A model generated the notes under the pieces. It did not search any database, was not told the origin of the DNA, and saw nothing but the letters and a program-made list of their open reading frames with translations. Below are positions 24,849-36,393 of a DNA stretch of 64,000 nucleotides, piece after piece. The position numbers were made by a program, and so were the translations under genes. Within the stretch, counting starts at the first letter, position 1; each line of letters begins with the position of its first letter. Source of the DNA: Microdochium bolleyi (Eukaryota; Ascomycota; Sordariomycetes; Xylariales; Microdochiaceae); assembly GCA_001566295.1 (NCBI GenBank), contig KQ964247.1, positions 3,224,001-3,288,000 of the forward strand. The letters run 5' to 3'.

Positions 24849-24903
24849 AACAAGCGAGCCCCAGCCGGCCGGCCAGCCGGACGGGCCAGCAGCTCGGGAT
24901 TGG

Positions 24904-24935
24904 TGCAGTGCAGTGCTGTGCTGTGCTGTGCTGCA
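24904..24935. repeat. TGCAG/TGCTG pentamer repeat
   Basis: Tandem pentamers of the form TGCAG then TGCTG. A closely related TGCAG/TGCGG array occurs at 34533-34560 on the other side of the Ecm13-like gene. Confidence 0.75.
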
Positions 24936-27900
24936 CGCTCCCTCGCTCACTGGCTCTCTTCTTTGTTCCGGTTGCTTTTTTGACCGCCATGGGTGCAGGA
25001 CATGCTCCCGCGGGCACCGGCCGGCTCGGTCGTGGACCTCGAGGCAGCAGCCGAAAGCCTCGGGCGAATGGGTGGGCTGGCAAACGTGCATACGCTTTGC
25101 GCACACCTGACCTCGCCTACGACGCGCACGCGGGCGCGGGCGCAGCACAAGGCCCGTGTTGGCCACACAGCCCTTTACGGCGTTGCCTGGACGATGGTCG
25201 ATTAGGCTCCCAGTCAGGTCCCTTAGACTGCATCGTGAGATTGGCTGGTCTGGGGGGGGACTCTGCCGTGTCGTGGACGTGCAGCATATTCACAGCTGCA
25301 CTTCATGGGAGGTATCTGAACCCCTAGGCATCAACATCAGCAGCTGGCTGAGTCGCCATTGCGGCTCTGTTGGCCACGTCCACTGCCCTTTTGACCTGTC
25401 AGCACTTGGAATGGTGTTATCAGCTGGGACCTGACGAAGCCGTCCTCCGACACCCAGAGTGGCAGAAGTCTGTCTCGCTGCCCTGGATTGGCAGCAGTGG
25501 TAGCAACGTCATCGCACGCCCACGCTCCTGTATGTGTGCATGTGTGTGTATGCCGCGCTCCAAGCCCCCAAGGTCTGCTAGCAAGTCGCGTTGAGCGGGG
25601 TGTGTCTCTCGCATCCAATGCCGAGTCGGCCGAATGCGAAAGCACTCGTCACCACCACTGCTGCCGCCAGTCGAGGAGGCACAAGCCCATCTGAGAGACT
25701 CGGAGTGCACGTAACCTGGTCACAGATCGCGTCTGATGATTGGTGCCCTGGCCGGCTATCTCGGCGAGCCGAGGAGGATCGCGGGGGAGTCAACGACGTA
25801 ACGGCCACAACCACCACGTCCTCCCGCCGCCAATCAATCCCGGCAGCGAAGAATCCGCCATGATGCAACGTGCAACGTGCACCGCAACCCGCTGGGTGTG
25901 TGCCAGTCAAGATGCCAGTAATCAGATCCGATGAAGGCATCAGGACGATCCCTGGCCTCCATCGTGATTGAAAGCAACAGGGCAGCGCCCGTGCCGTCCA
26001 CCTCGGGGGAGCATAATGTCCGTAAAATCCGGGCCGAGCCCCAGTCAATCGAGAGTGAGCCTGCCCTGGTTGCGTCATCGTCGTGGTTCGGATCCCAGGG
26101 GTCCTGCCCTACAAAGGCTGGCGCGCTGTCTGTGACGCCAAGACCGGTGTCATCTTCGCCGTCGCGCGGTGCTACTTTCATATAGTGTCCGAGCATGCCG
26201 GCTTGCCGGACAACTCGGGGCCGGGAAACAAGGACACCGACGAAGACGCCAGCGGCAACACCCACGCGGCGGTCGCCGTACCGCCGTATCGGCGTCGCTG
26301 GAGGCATGCGCACGCGAGATGTGATGTGATACACTCCTGGTGCCGATATCAAAGGTCAAGAAGAGCGGTTGCAGGGTCGTTTAACATCTGTCGCTTTCAG
26401 ACGGACAGTGATTTGATCAGTGACGATTCACGACTAATGCCAGACCCTGCCGGGCATCATAGCACAAGGCAGGGTTACTGGATCGAAGCCATCGGTCGGA
26501 TCTCGAACTGCACCACCCACCCTCGTCACGGTGATCCTTCTTGCCATCATCACACCCGGGCATGACGGCTGTGATGTCCAACCACCACCACCACCGAATT
26601 CTCTGCAACGCTAGCCGCCAGAAGGCCCGAGACGTCTGCGGCCCGCCGGGCTTACCCACTCTCCACGACATATAGGCAACGATTAGATGTGAGAAGTGAG
26701 ACAAAAAAGAGACCAACAGTGACATGTTCGAGCAAGTCCGAAGCATCCCAACAACGCGGCCGAGGCGAAGGAGATCGAGGCTCAGGTGGTGGGGTGGAAG
26801 GTCAGCAACTCTATCCCGCCGTCCCGCACGGGATCCGCTCCGGCCCAGAACCCGTCCATCGCGAACAGAAGCCTGTTCCGGAAGGCCTCATCGTTCAGCC
26901 CTCCAAATGGCATTGCCCTAACACGGAAAGCGCTCCAGCTTGTGTCCCAACCCCGAATCCCGACTCCCTTCTCGCTCAGCGGCTCTAAGGGATGGAGGGG
27001 TCGGTGTTATTCTTTGGTGGGTATGTCAATGAGGCTCTTTGGAGGGGCCAAAAGTCCAGACATCGTGAAAAAAAGGCTCCACTTTCTTTTCACGTCGTTG
27101 AAGAAAAATTTACCCACATGTTCGCGTCTCTGGAGATACACCCCTTTCTCCATAGAAGCAGAAGAAGTTTCCAGTAGCTCACATGGTTGTGTCAATTTTT
27201 TTCTCTTCTCCCTGCCTTGCATGTTTGATCCCTGCTTTTCGATGGGCTCGCCAACAACGACAAACCTGGCCTGGGCAGCGATGCATGTGTAAGAGACGTT
27301 GAGTTGGTTCTAGAACAAAAACTCCCCTGACGATCTGTACATTGTGTTGTCACAGATGCAGGGAGTTGTAAAGGTTCCGAAACAGGCTCTACAGACGGAG
27401 AATGCAGCTCCTTCCACAGTTTAGTCAGGCGCATGTTTTTCCAATAGTTGAAACCAGTGCCGTACATACTTGTGGAAGGCCTGACGGCAAGTCTGCCTGC
27501 CTCCGTCCCGTCAAAGCTATGCCGCCCGCCCGTCCGCCCGTCCGCCTGGCCGGCATTCCTTGCGGTCCCATTTGGCCTCGGGTGGCCCGCAAAACCCGGG
27601 TTCCGCAAGCCGGATGAGGCGCAGGGAGCCGCGTCTAGGCGAAAGAGAGAGAAAGAAGTGCCGGCCGCAGCCCGTGCAAAGCAAGCTAGCAGCATTCTTT
27701 CTTCCAGAAAAAAACATCTGACAGCGGCGACTTTTGCTCACAGTCCCTGGCTGGGTAGGACTTGGCAGGGGGCCGACCGGTGACTTTTCCCTTCACTGCG
27801 GTCCGGCATGCTGTGAGGGTACGGCCGCGGGCGTGTAAGATGCTTGTACGGTTGGATGCAGCGTTTGGGCACATCAGTCCATACAGGCACCAGATCAAAT

Positions 27901-28849
27901 TCCATGCAACAAACCATGGACGGCAGCCGGCTCCCGATCCGCAGCCAGGCCCTCCACAGACGAGAGCAGCTCTTTGTTGCTCCAACACAGCCATCCTCGC
28001 CATCATACGCGTGTCAACACGTGTGTATTACATGTGCAGACGTGGCTTCCGTTTCAGCAATTGTGGTCTCGGTTACGTACATCTGACTGAGGTAGTTTCC
28101 TGTATGGGCCTGCTGCTGCATTCATTCTGCGCTCCGGTGCGATCTGATTCGACTCGGCTCGGCTCGGCGGGACCACCACCAAAACACATCTACACGCAAG
28201 CAGGCCGCCTGGGCGGGAGCGGGCCCATGTTGCAACCGCGCAATGGAGTTCACATCTTGCCTCCCCCCCTTGCTTGGCGCTCCTCGGGTCGCCATCACTC
28301 GTTCGATAATCCACAACCGAGAAAAGCATAGTCGCTAGTTATTGTTTTTGGATAGTTCTGGCAAGGAGACATCCATTGCGGTCCATACTCGAGCCGAAAG
28401 CAGCACTACTCCTCCAGCCGAGGGACGTGCAAGCGCTCCCCCAAAATCATTAGCCGAAATCGACATGTGCAGGCTCGAAAAGGTCCCGCCTGACCGATCA
28501 CGCAGACCCCCGATCCGCGGCCGAACAACGCCCCCGCGCCCGCGAAAAGGCTGTGCCAGCAGAGCAAGGCGGTCAAAAAGCCAAGTCCCGGTCTCTCCAC
28601 AAAGATCTAGCATTGGGCTTGGCTTTTCGTCCTTCCTTGCACTCTTTTTGCAAAAACTGCGGGTCACACACTCTCTCTTTTTTTGCGGCAAGCACTTCCA
28701 CTTTCCTCGCGAGTTTGACAAGGTTGTGAGATCCGCTTGGTAAGCGCGGTTCCGGTGCTGATTCGCCGAGATCCCATCCCCCCCACCTATTTGCTTTGCT
28801 AAGCAAGGGGGCGTGCGCACGCACGTCAACCATACAGCCCAGCCCAAGG

Positions 28850-28870
28850 CAGCCAGCCAGCCAGCCAGCC
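28850..28870. repeat. (AGCC)n microsatellite
   Basis: About five tandem AGCC units followed by GAGCCAGCC, in the gene-poor region upstream in coordinate of the Ecm13-like gene. Confidence 0.8.
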
Positions 28871-29817
28871 GAGCCAGCCCTGTGGATGACGACAAGGGGG
28901 CCATTCGGCGGCAGCAGCCTCTCGGGCGCCGGCTGGCCGGGGCCCCGAGCCCTGTGCTCACCCATCCATCCAACAATCAATCAATCACTGGCCGGATCGA
29001 TCAGTCAGTCGAGCACTCCGCCACGAGGTGGGTTTGGAATGGGAGTCTAGAGAGGGTGGGGGCATTCCAAGACAGCGCACACATGTTGCAATTCGCAGAA
29101 TTATTATTCCTTGCCATTCTGTAATGCTGGCAATATCGTGACGGAAAGTGTCCGACCAGGCGTGGTTGATGAAGGGAGGGGGGCCAAGAAGGTTCCGTGC
29201 AGATTCGCGCGGCTTACCGATCATGGAAAGGCCGGCTTGACTCGTGACTGGTCCGATGGAGGCGCTGTCGTGCCAGATGTGAGCTGCAAGTTCTGCTAGT
29301 CAGTTGCCACAACCGGCAATGATGTCCACATTTTCCAGTCACGTCACTGCTCTGATGCGATCACTGAAATGCAGGCACGAGTAAGAAAGTCTGAATGTGT
29401 TTATGATTGTGATTTCATTTTTTGTATTGTTTGAGCCTGAAGTGCCGAGTCTTCTAGAGAGTGACTCTTGGCTATTGGCTAGTATACTGATGAATATCCT
29501 CCGAGAGTGCAGATCATGACTTCACTCAACCCTTGCAGTCCAATCTCTGTCGGACCAGGGAGCGCCGTCCCATGACCTCAATGTCCTCGTGGTATCGTAA
29601 AATGATGATAAGAAGAGTGGTGCGTGGGCTTGTTGCCCGGTAATGATGAAATGGTATATATGAAAATGACAAGTGGTGAAGGTAATGAAACAGTCGCTGT
29701 TCGCTGGAAATGCAATGCCGCTGATGGTGTATAGTCTTTTGAAACGCCGCCCAGGATGCCGAGTGAAACCACAAATGCCGATGATATCGTTGAAAGGTAG
29801 ATAGACGAGGTGCCGAT

Positions 29818-30606
29818 CTAGTAAACTGATATCGTCGAGACCAGGCGTGCGGGGTTCCTGGGTGGCAGGTAGAAACCCTCGTGGTAGAAGCTGGCCTTGT
29901 GGTTGTCGGTGATGTCCTGCTCATCGACCTCGTCTTGCGAGTCGTCGAAGAGTGGTGTTTCTGTGACTGTGGTTTCACTCGGCTTCTGGCTGGACTCCTT
30001 GGCGAATGACGGGAAGGAGGCAGTAGGCGGCGAAGGCGGCATGGACTCATCCTCGGACGAGTCGGAGTCGAGGTCGAGTTCGGGTGGTGAGGCGATGTGG
30101 GATGGCGTTCTGGTCAGGGCCAGGGACTCGTAGTCCTCCTCATCATCCTCGTCCTCGAGCTCAATAGTCTGGACCTTGGGAGAGGCGGGAGTGATGCGGC
30201 GGAGAGGGATGGCGTCGGCCATCTCGATATCCTCCTCATCATCGAAGTCGCTGTCGGAATCTGAAGAGTCGGCTTCCCAGTCCTCCTCCTCCTCCTCCTC
30301 GACGACGGAGTCGGCCCATTGTACGTGCCTGTCGCCAGTCTTGGAGGCACCACGGACGGATTGGTTGAACCAGCTCTCCTGCTCACGCTCGGCATCGGCA
30401 AGGTCGAGCATCAGGGAGTCGAGAAGGTTGGCGTGGCCGACGAGGAGGCGCAGGTTGTGGTCGGGGCGGGCAGCCTGGTGAGAGAGCTTGGCCCTGGCCT
30501 TGTGGGCCAAGAAGTAGGTCTGGGTGATGGACATCTTGGGGGATGGTTGCGGTCGTGCTGATGAGGCAGGGTTGAATGGGGAAGACGAGAAGACTGTGGA
30601 CACCAT
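29818..30606 (-). CDS. Acidic Ecm13-like conserved fungal protein
   Basis: A single-exon gene of 262 aa. The conserved part is near the N-terminus: an ITQTYFLAHKARAKL helix followed by NLRLLVGHANLLDSLMLDL, a block I associate with the fungal Ecm13-like family, whose biochemical role is not established. After it come a run of glutamates, alternating Ser/Asp tracts (EEEEEEDWEADSSDSDSD and similar) typical of casein-kinase-2 substrates or disordered regions, and a conserved-looking C-terminal FYHEGFYLPPRNPARLV. No signal peptide or membrane segment is seen. Start choice is between M1 (30606) and M25 (30534, just before the conserved block). It sits alone between two very long intergenic stretches. 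The family label is tentative; that the gene is real is much more certain. Confidence 0.75.
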   Translation of the reverse strand: MVSTVFSSSPFNPASSARPQPSPKMSITQTYFLAHKARAKLSHQAARPDHNLRLLVGHANLLDSLMLDLADAEREQESWFNQSVRGASKTGDRHVQWADSVVEEEEEEDWEADSSDSDSDFDDEEDIEMADAIPLRRITPASPKVQTIELEDEDDEEDYESLALTRTPSHIASPPELDLDSDSSEDESMPPSPPTASFPSFAKESSQKPSETTVTETPLFDDSQDEVDEQDITDNHKASFYHEGFYLPPRNPARLVSTISVY

Positions 30607-33600
30607 TTTGAAGGACTACTGGTGTTGTGTAGTAGATATGGTGCTATGTGGTGCAATTATTGGATGCAATGGTTTTCTGATCTGTGACTCAGGCACCGAG
30701 GGTCGGCCAGGCAGAGGCAGGCAGGCAGTCTTTGTAGTACGCTTGACGATTCGTGAGGCGTAGAGCGGTGGAGGGGGCGTGGTGGATCCAGGCTGGCGGG
30801 TGTGTGGATAGTGCGCTGGAGCTGGTGATGATGGCCCACTGATGATGTTGCAGGTTGTTATCGAGAGCGATGTTGTTGACGTTTCGAGTTCAGACTTGCA
30901 AGTTTGTCTCGTTGTTTGTACGGATGTCTGGAGCTGTTTCGATGGTGAGGAGAGCGAGTCGGTGAGATGGGCCGAGGAGAGCAGAGGGCGGCGGGATTCT
31001 TTTGTAAACGAGGCCTGCTGACACGAGCGTGTGCCTGAGCAAGCGGTCGGTCGCGATGGAGATGGGCCGCCATGTCACCTCGCGTCCGAACGCTGGGAAA
31101 CCGAAAAGGCGGACTTCGGGCTTAGGCGGCCGGGGCGTGTCGCATGGAACGTGGCAGTCCTGACTCCTCAGGCAGCAGCAAGCGTGCGGCTTTGGTAATC
31201 ACGCCCTTGCTCACCGCATCCACCTTCCAAGGTTTCTCAGCCGACGACTCGGCACCACCCTACATCCGACACCCCCCTCCCCGGGAGCCGCCCGTCTCTC
31301 TCGCACCCGCACTCTCTCCCACCGCTGCTTCAAAGGGGTGTGTGCCAAGCAACCTCTCGGCCAGCCCAAGGTCCGCCGCACATTATTCAGACACGACGCC
31401 AGCTTTACGCCCATGCTTAACTCATAAGCCCGACCCCCAGCCAGCGCTGCGGCCGACCGTGTCTCCGAGCCCGCGCCCTTCGATCTGATTCGACCATATC
31501 CCGGCCGCGGATGCCATGAGCCATCATGACTCTGCCCGGGCCCGAGAACTCTCCTGGTGGTGAGTGGTGACACACTGCCTACGCGGACACTTTTGCTGCT
31601 GGCCAAATTTGCCCACTTCGCTGCTCTCTCGGCTCAACCATGCACTCGGGTTTCCAGACTCCCCGGCCAACCTGACTGATCCCGAGAACGACCCGTGCTG
31701 CACTGTCACTGACGGTATCGCAGAAACCTTGCTGATGTGTCCCTCCAGGTTCATGACGACGCGTGCAATTACGGATCATGACATTCCATGGCCGTGCAGC
31801 AGAAGCAACACGTCCGGCTTCTCCGTCGCGGGCCATGGAGATGGCGTCAAAGTGGTAAGCTGGACAGAAACATAGCCTCTCTGCCCCCTCGCCATGTCAA
31901 TGCCACATTGCTTCTTTGGAGCTGCAGTTGCGAGCCCATCGAAATGGGTTCATACCAAGTGCGGCGCTCACAACCCCAGTCATTGAGTTTCACTCCGCCG
32001 CCAGCAGAGAGTAGTTGAGTGCTGGCAAGGGGGGTGTGTGGTGCCCTGCCAAGCCCAGCTCCATGTCCAGGCTGCATTTCCAATCAAAGCTGAATAATGG
32101 TGCTGGCCCCATCGAGCCGTAGCAGCACGACACCTCATCACAAATCACAGGCGGGGTCTGCAGTCTGTTCCATGATGACTCAACTAGCTCACCGTCTGTT
32201 TCTCAATCATTCTCTGCTGCGAACATTCCGCGAATATGACCAATTGAGCACACGCCCCCAAGGACCAGGCCCGTCTCCATCTGATGGCCTTCACCCCACA
32301 GACGCTCGTGCCCGACGGCTGTCACATAGCCCTGCACGCAATCGAACGGAGATGCCGTTCAATCCAGGCACGAGATGCCGTAATCCAGGGATCTGATCAG
32401 CCTTTATCTGGGGTTACTGGATCTCAAAGCTCACTTTATCAGTGCAGAGCCCGCCATCAGGAACCACTTGCTTTTGCTGCAAATTGCTTCGAGATTACAA
32501 ACCTGCAATATCTGGAGTGATCTCCCGCGGGGCTGCCAGGGCTTCCAGTTCGAAAAAGAAGCAGTGCATAATTTACCTGCACGTTTTCAATGGCCATGTC
32601 AGCCCAGCCAGGGGTTTGCTGTTCACGTCACCATGCGGAACTCCCATTTCGGGGGTCGTACGCGAGGACGTGTCTCTCGCTGACAGCTCTCCTTTGGGTG
32701 AGCTCCACCGACAAGAGACATTGCCAGTCGGGTGCTGTAGCAATGCTCCGTCCTGGGATGCCGATCGATCCACGTCCTGAAAAAGCACTTGACTTATCCA
32801 TGGAAATTGATACGATTGATTGGAACCTGGTCAATATGCCAGACCTTCCGACATCGCATATCTTTGCGTTCCCCAGATCTCTGCTCGACCCTGATGCTGA
32901 CGGGAGAGGCTGGGCTTGGCAGCACCAAAACCCGGCTTCGGTCGAACCGCGCAGTACGGAGTATATGCATCCTTTGCGGACGTTGCTTCTTCCACGAGTG
33001 GCCATAGCAACGCAAGCGTTCGTTCCTGCTTAGGGGGCCCGCAGAAAGTCGACCAAGTGCCGTCTTTCATGCATGAGCCCGCCTCCGGATAAGGTTCGGG
33101 CGCTGCTGTTCAGCCGTGGTTCGCGTGTCTATCTCAACGAACGGTAGGCTTGAGCATCGCGGAATAGTAGACACGTGCATCTCATAAACCTACTTGGCCA
33201 CAAGACCGGAGCGCGACTGCGTAAAACTGAGTGTACGCTCGCAGCGTTTAACCTGCAGAGCCTTGAGATGTCCTCTACAACAAAACAACCCCACGGACGG
33301 GGTGCCAGTGGCTTGGAGACCCCCCGACGACGAACCGCCGCGGACATGCCGTTTGGCGTCCGACGCAACGATTCAGTTGTGGGCGGGCCGATGAGGTCTT
33401 CCACTGTTTCGCTGGTTGCGTTCTTTGTGTTATTACTCTCGACGTGAAACGCCTGTTTCGGGGTCGGTGGTGTCTCGGTGACAATCAGGGTTTGTGACAT
33501 GGCCGCCGCCGTCTTAGCAAGCACCAAGAGATATTCCCTCGTTTATTCTTGGAACAAGCGAACACGACGAGCTGGATCTCGAGGCGAAGGCCGTATCGAC

Positions 33601-34532
33601 CGCGCATGTCCAATCATGTTACCAGCAAGCAACGGAGGTAGTTGGTGTCGAGTTGAGCTAGTTCCATCACTTCGAGATCCGGCATCGGAGCCGTTCTCAC
33701 GCCCTGGGTAGTTGAGCGGCGGCTCACGGCCTCTGACATCACATCCGGCCCTAACACACGTCGCCCTTACGGTAGCAAACACACACCCCTAGAGATCGGA
33801 AAGTGTGGGGAAGCTCGGGAAACGAGATGACAAAGCCAGCTTTTGAATCAGCAGGAGAAGTGGGGCTCGGGCTTAAGAGCGGGAGACTGTGAATGGCTCG
33901 CAGGCGTCCCAAAGTCCGGGTGCGGCCGGGGATAGGCCCGCAGCTCGATCAACACAGGTAAAGTCCATAAGGCTGACCAGGTGACTTCATGATCGGCAAT
34001 GATCAGTGCCAGGCACAGACAGAACTGTCATAGAGCCAGCAATGGGGATCGACTCTGGGACTATGAGATCTTCGATTGAGAAAACAATGGCCTCGCCATC
34101 GAAACTGACGAAGCAACAGCAGAACGAATGAGCTATGCAGTCCGCCAGGCATCGCCCATTGTCGGTTTCCTCGTCAGCACCCCGCAGGAAACACAGCCAG
34201 CCAAGCCCCCCCAATGCGGGAAGAAGACTTCTGGAACGAGCAATAGATAACGGCGTCGCGACACCCCTACGCCCTTTCCCAGCCGCCGACGCGGCTCGGC
34301 GTGTGTCTCTGGTTTTGTTCCATTTTGGGGGGGCGCAGTCTCGGGGTTGTCTTGTGGTTACCTACGCGTACGGAGCGGACCACCAGAAGCAGACGCTGTC
34401 GAGGGATAGCGGACACGGCCGACGCAATCCACTCCGTAAGCAGGGCGTAGATACGTGGAACAGCTTGGCTACACGGACTGGCTGGGCTCGGAGACCACCT
34501 CTGTCAGACGGCGGCGGCGGACGCGTCGTAGA

Positions 34533-34560
34533 TGCAGTGCAGTGCAGTGCGGTGCGGTGG
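34533..34560. repeat. TGCAG/TGCGG pentamer repeat
   Basis: Three TGCAG units grade into TGCGG and then GGTGG. It is related to the array at 24904-24935. Confidence 0.75.
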
Positions 34561-36350
34561 TGGTGGCAGGGTTGTGCACATGTAACGATCCATTTCGACG
34601 GCATCGCGGCAGCCCCCAATCCCACAGGTACGGGCACAAGAGCCAAGTCTCACATCCACACTCACATACTGACACACGTATACACGCTGTGCCGGGGTGG
34701 GGGCTGACATGCATTTGCGGAAACTCCACAAATTTAGGGCTGTGCTGGTTACTGTACCGGTTATGCCCAGGTCGCCCTGCACGCAAGTATGATGTGAGCT
34801 GTTTATTTGCAGGTTAATTACGACGCGGCGCTCGATACCGAGCATGAGGCGACGAATCGCCGGGAATGCGGCAGGGTATTTGGGGGGGGGTGTAGACAAG
34901 ATGGCACAGGGAATGTGTTTTTTTGCGTCTCGTGGCTGTCTTCGGCGGCATCTCGTCCTGTTTGTGGTCCCTTTTAGTGCCGCGTATATGGACGCGTGTG
35001 TACTTCACCTTGAAAATGCCTCTGGTGATGTCCATGGCTGGAGTTCGGCACGCGCGCGCCGGTCTCGGAGCGCGGAGAAAAAGGGTCTTTCCCTCTCGCA
35101 ATTTTTTTTATTTTTACGCACCCTGGGGACGATTGACTGAAGCGGACTTTCCGAACTACGCCGGGCTATTTTGTGTCGACGACGACAGCGACGACGGAGA
35201 ATGGCACTGCCCTTCTGGGGGTTCGCACGGGTTGCCGTGTGCTGGTCAGCAGTTGTCATCTGCATCAGGGGACTCTGTCAGTCAGCACCAAAGACGCACA
35301 CCCCCCCTTCCATCTCCGAGTTGCCGTGCTCTCACTCCCTCTAATCCCGCTCTCTCTCTGTCGTCCAGCCAGTTGCCGACTGCGCAAACACCGCAGCGCC
35401 AGGAAGGGAATGTGTGCCCGTGACTACACTACATATCACGACATTGGCGACTACGTCCCCCAAAAGTCTGGGTGCCAGCAGCGACGGTCTCACGTGCACA
35501 GTGGTGGAGGCTGTGTGCAGATGCATAATTTGTATACGGCAGGCCCGGCGGTGTCGTGTCAGCGTCGCCCTGCCCTTTCCTTGTGTGCATTGGACGAAAT
35601 CGTGCTCTCATGTTCGGCGGGAAGACTAATTGAATGATCACCTCATCTACAGCGGCAGGAGGGAATATTGCTCAACCAGCCCTCCACGACTGACACAATG
35701 GAGATGGCTCGGCGTTCTGGTTGCCGGCACTCGGCCTCGGTGGATGATGACAGAAACTCGCTCGTTGTTACATACTCAAGGAGATAGACGCCTTTGCATG
35801 TGCATATGCCTGTGCTTGTGCGTAAATACGTACATTGATCAGCAATGGCGCAATGTGCACCCGTGGACACGAAGGGACCCCCCACAAGAAAAGGCAGGAC
35901 GCAATAAATCCAATCATTGGCCTCTGTCCCCAGCGGACTCGTCGGACCCCGCGGGGCTCATCGGCCGTCGCAGATCCCGCGAGAGCAACAGAAAGTCCCC
36001 ATCTTATCATAAGCGGGTAGGGGTCTCCTGTCTCCGCAATCTCCAGACCCTTTTACGCAGACGTTCAGCGAAGGGTCGGTCGGGTGCGGACGGAAGCCCA
36101 CAGGCTCCCAGCGCGCAACGAGAGAAGGGCGTGTGCGCGCGCGGGGGAACAACGGACGGGAGAAGAGTCATCATCTGACTGATCTGTGATCTGATCTGCA
36201 CTGCAGCCCGCCTGTGGCTTGAGGGGGCCCCGAGAAGGAGTCACCTGCCGAGCACCCGGGTCGCGCTGTTCAATGGCGCGAGGTGGGCTAATTAGCACGA
36301 ACTGTGACCCCCCTGGGTTTTGGTCGCCTGGACGATATGGGTGCCCTGCA

Positions 36351-36393
36351 CCAGCAGCGGCAGCGGCAGCGGCAGCGGCAGCGCGCTCGGCCT
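36351..36393. repeat. (CAGCGG)n microsatellite
   Basis: About six tandem CAGCGG units ending in CAGCGCGC, in the gene-poor region. Confidence 0.85.

Larger units (their letters stand above)
19415..29817. other. 10.4-kb gene-poor region
   Basis: No open frame on either strand shows a recognisable domain, a typical start context or good splice continuity. Base composition stays mixed, not strongly AT-rich, so it does not look like a classic RIP-mutated AT-isochore. Simple repeats and a decayed tandem duplication (listed) are the only structure seen. It may hold long UTRs, non-coding transcripts or old mobile-element remains too decayed to recognise. Confidence 0.5.
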
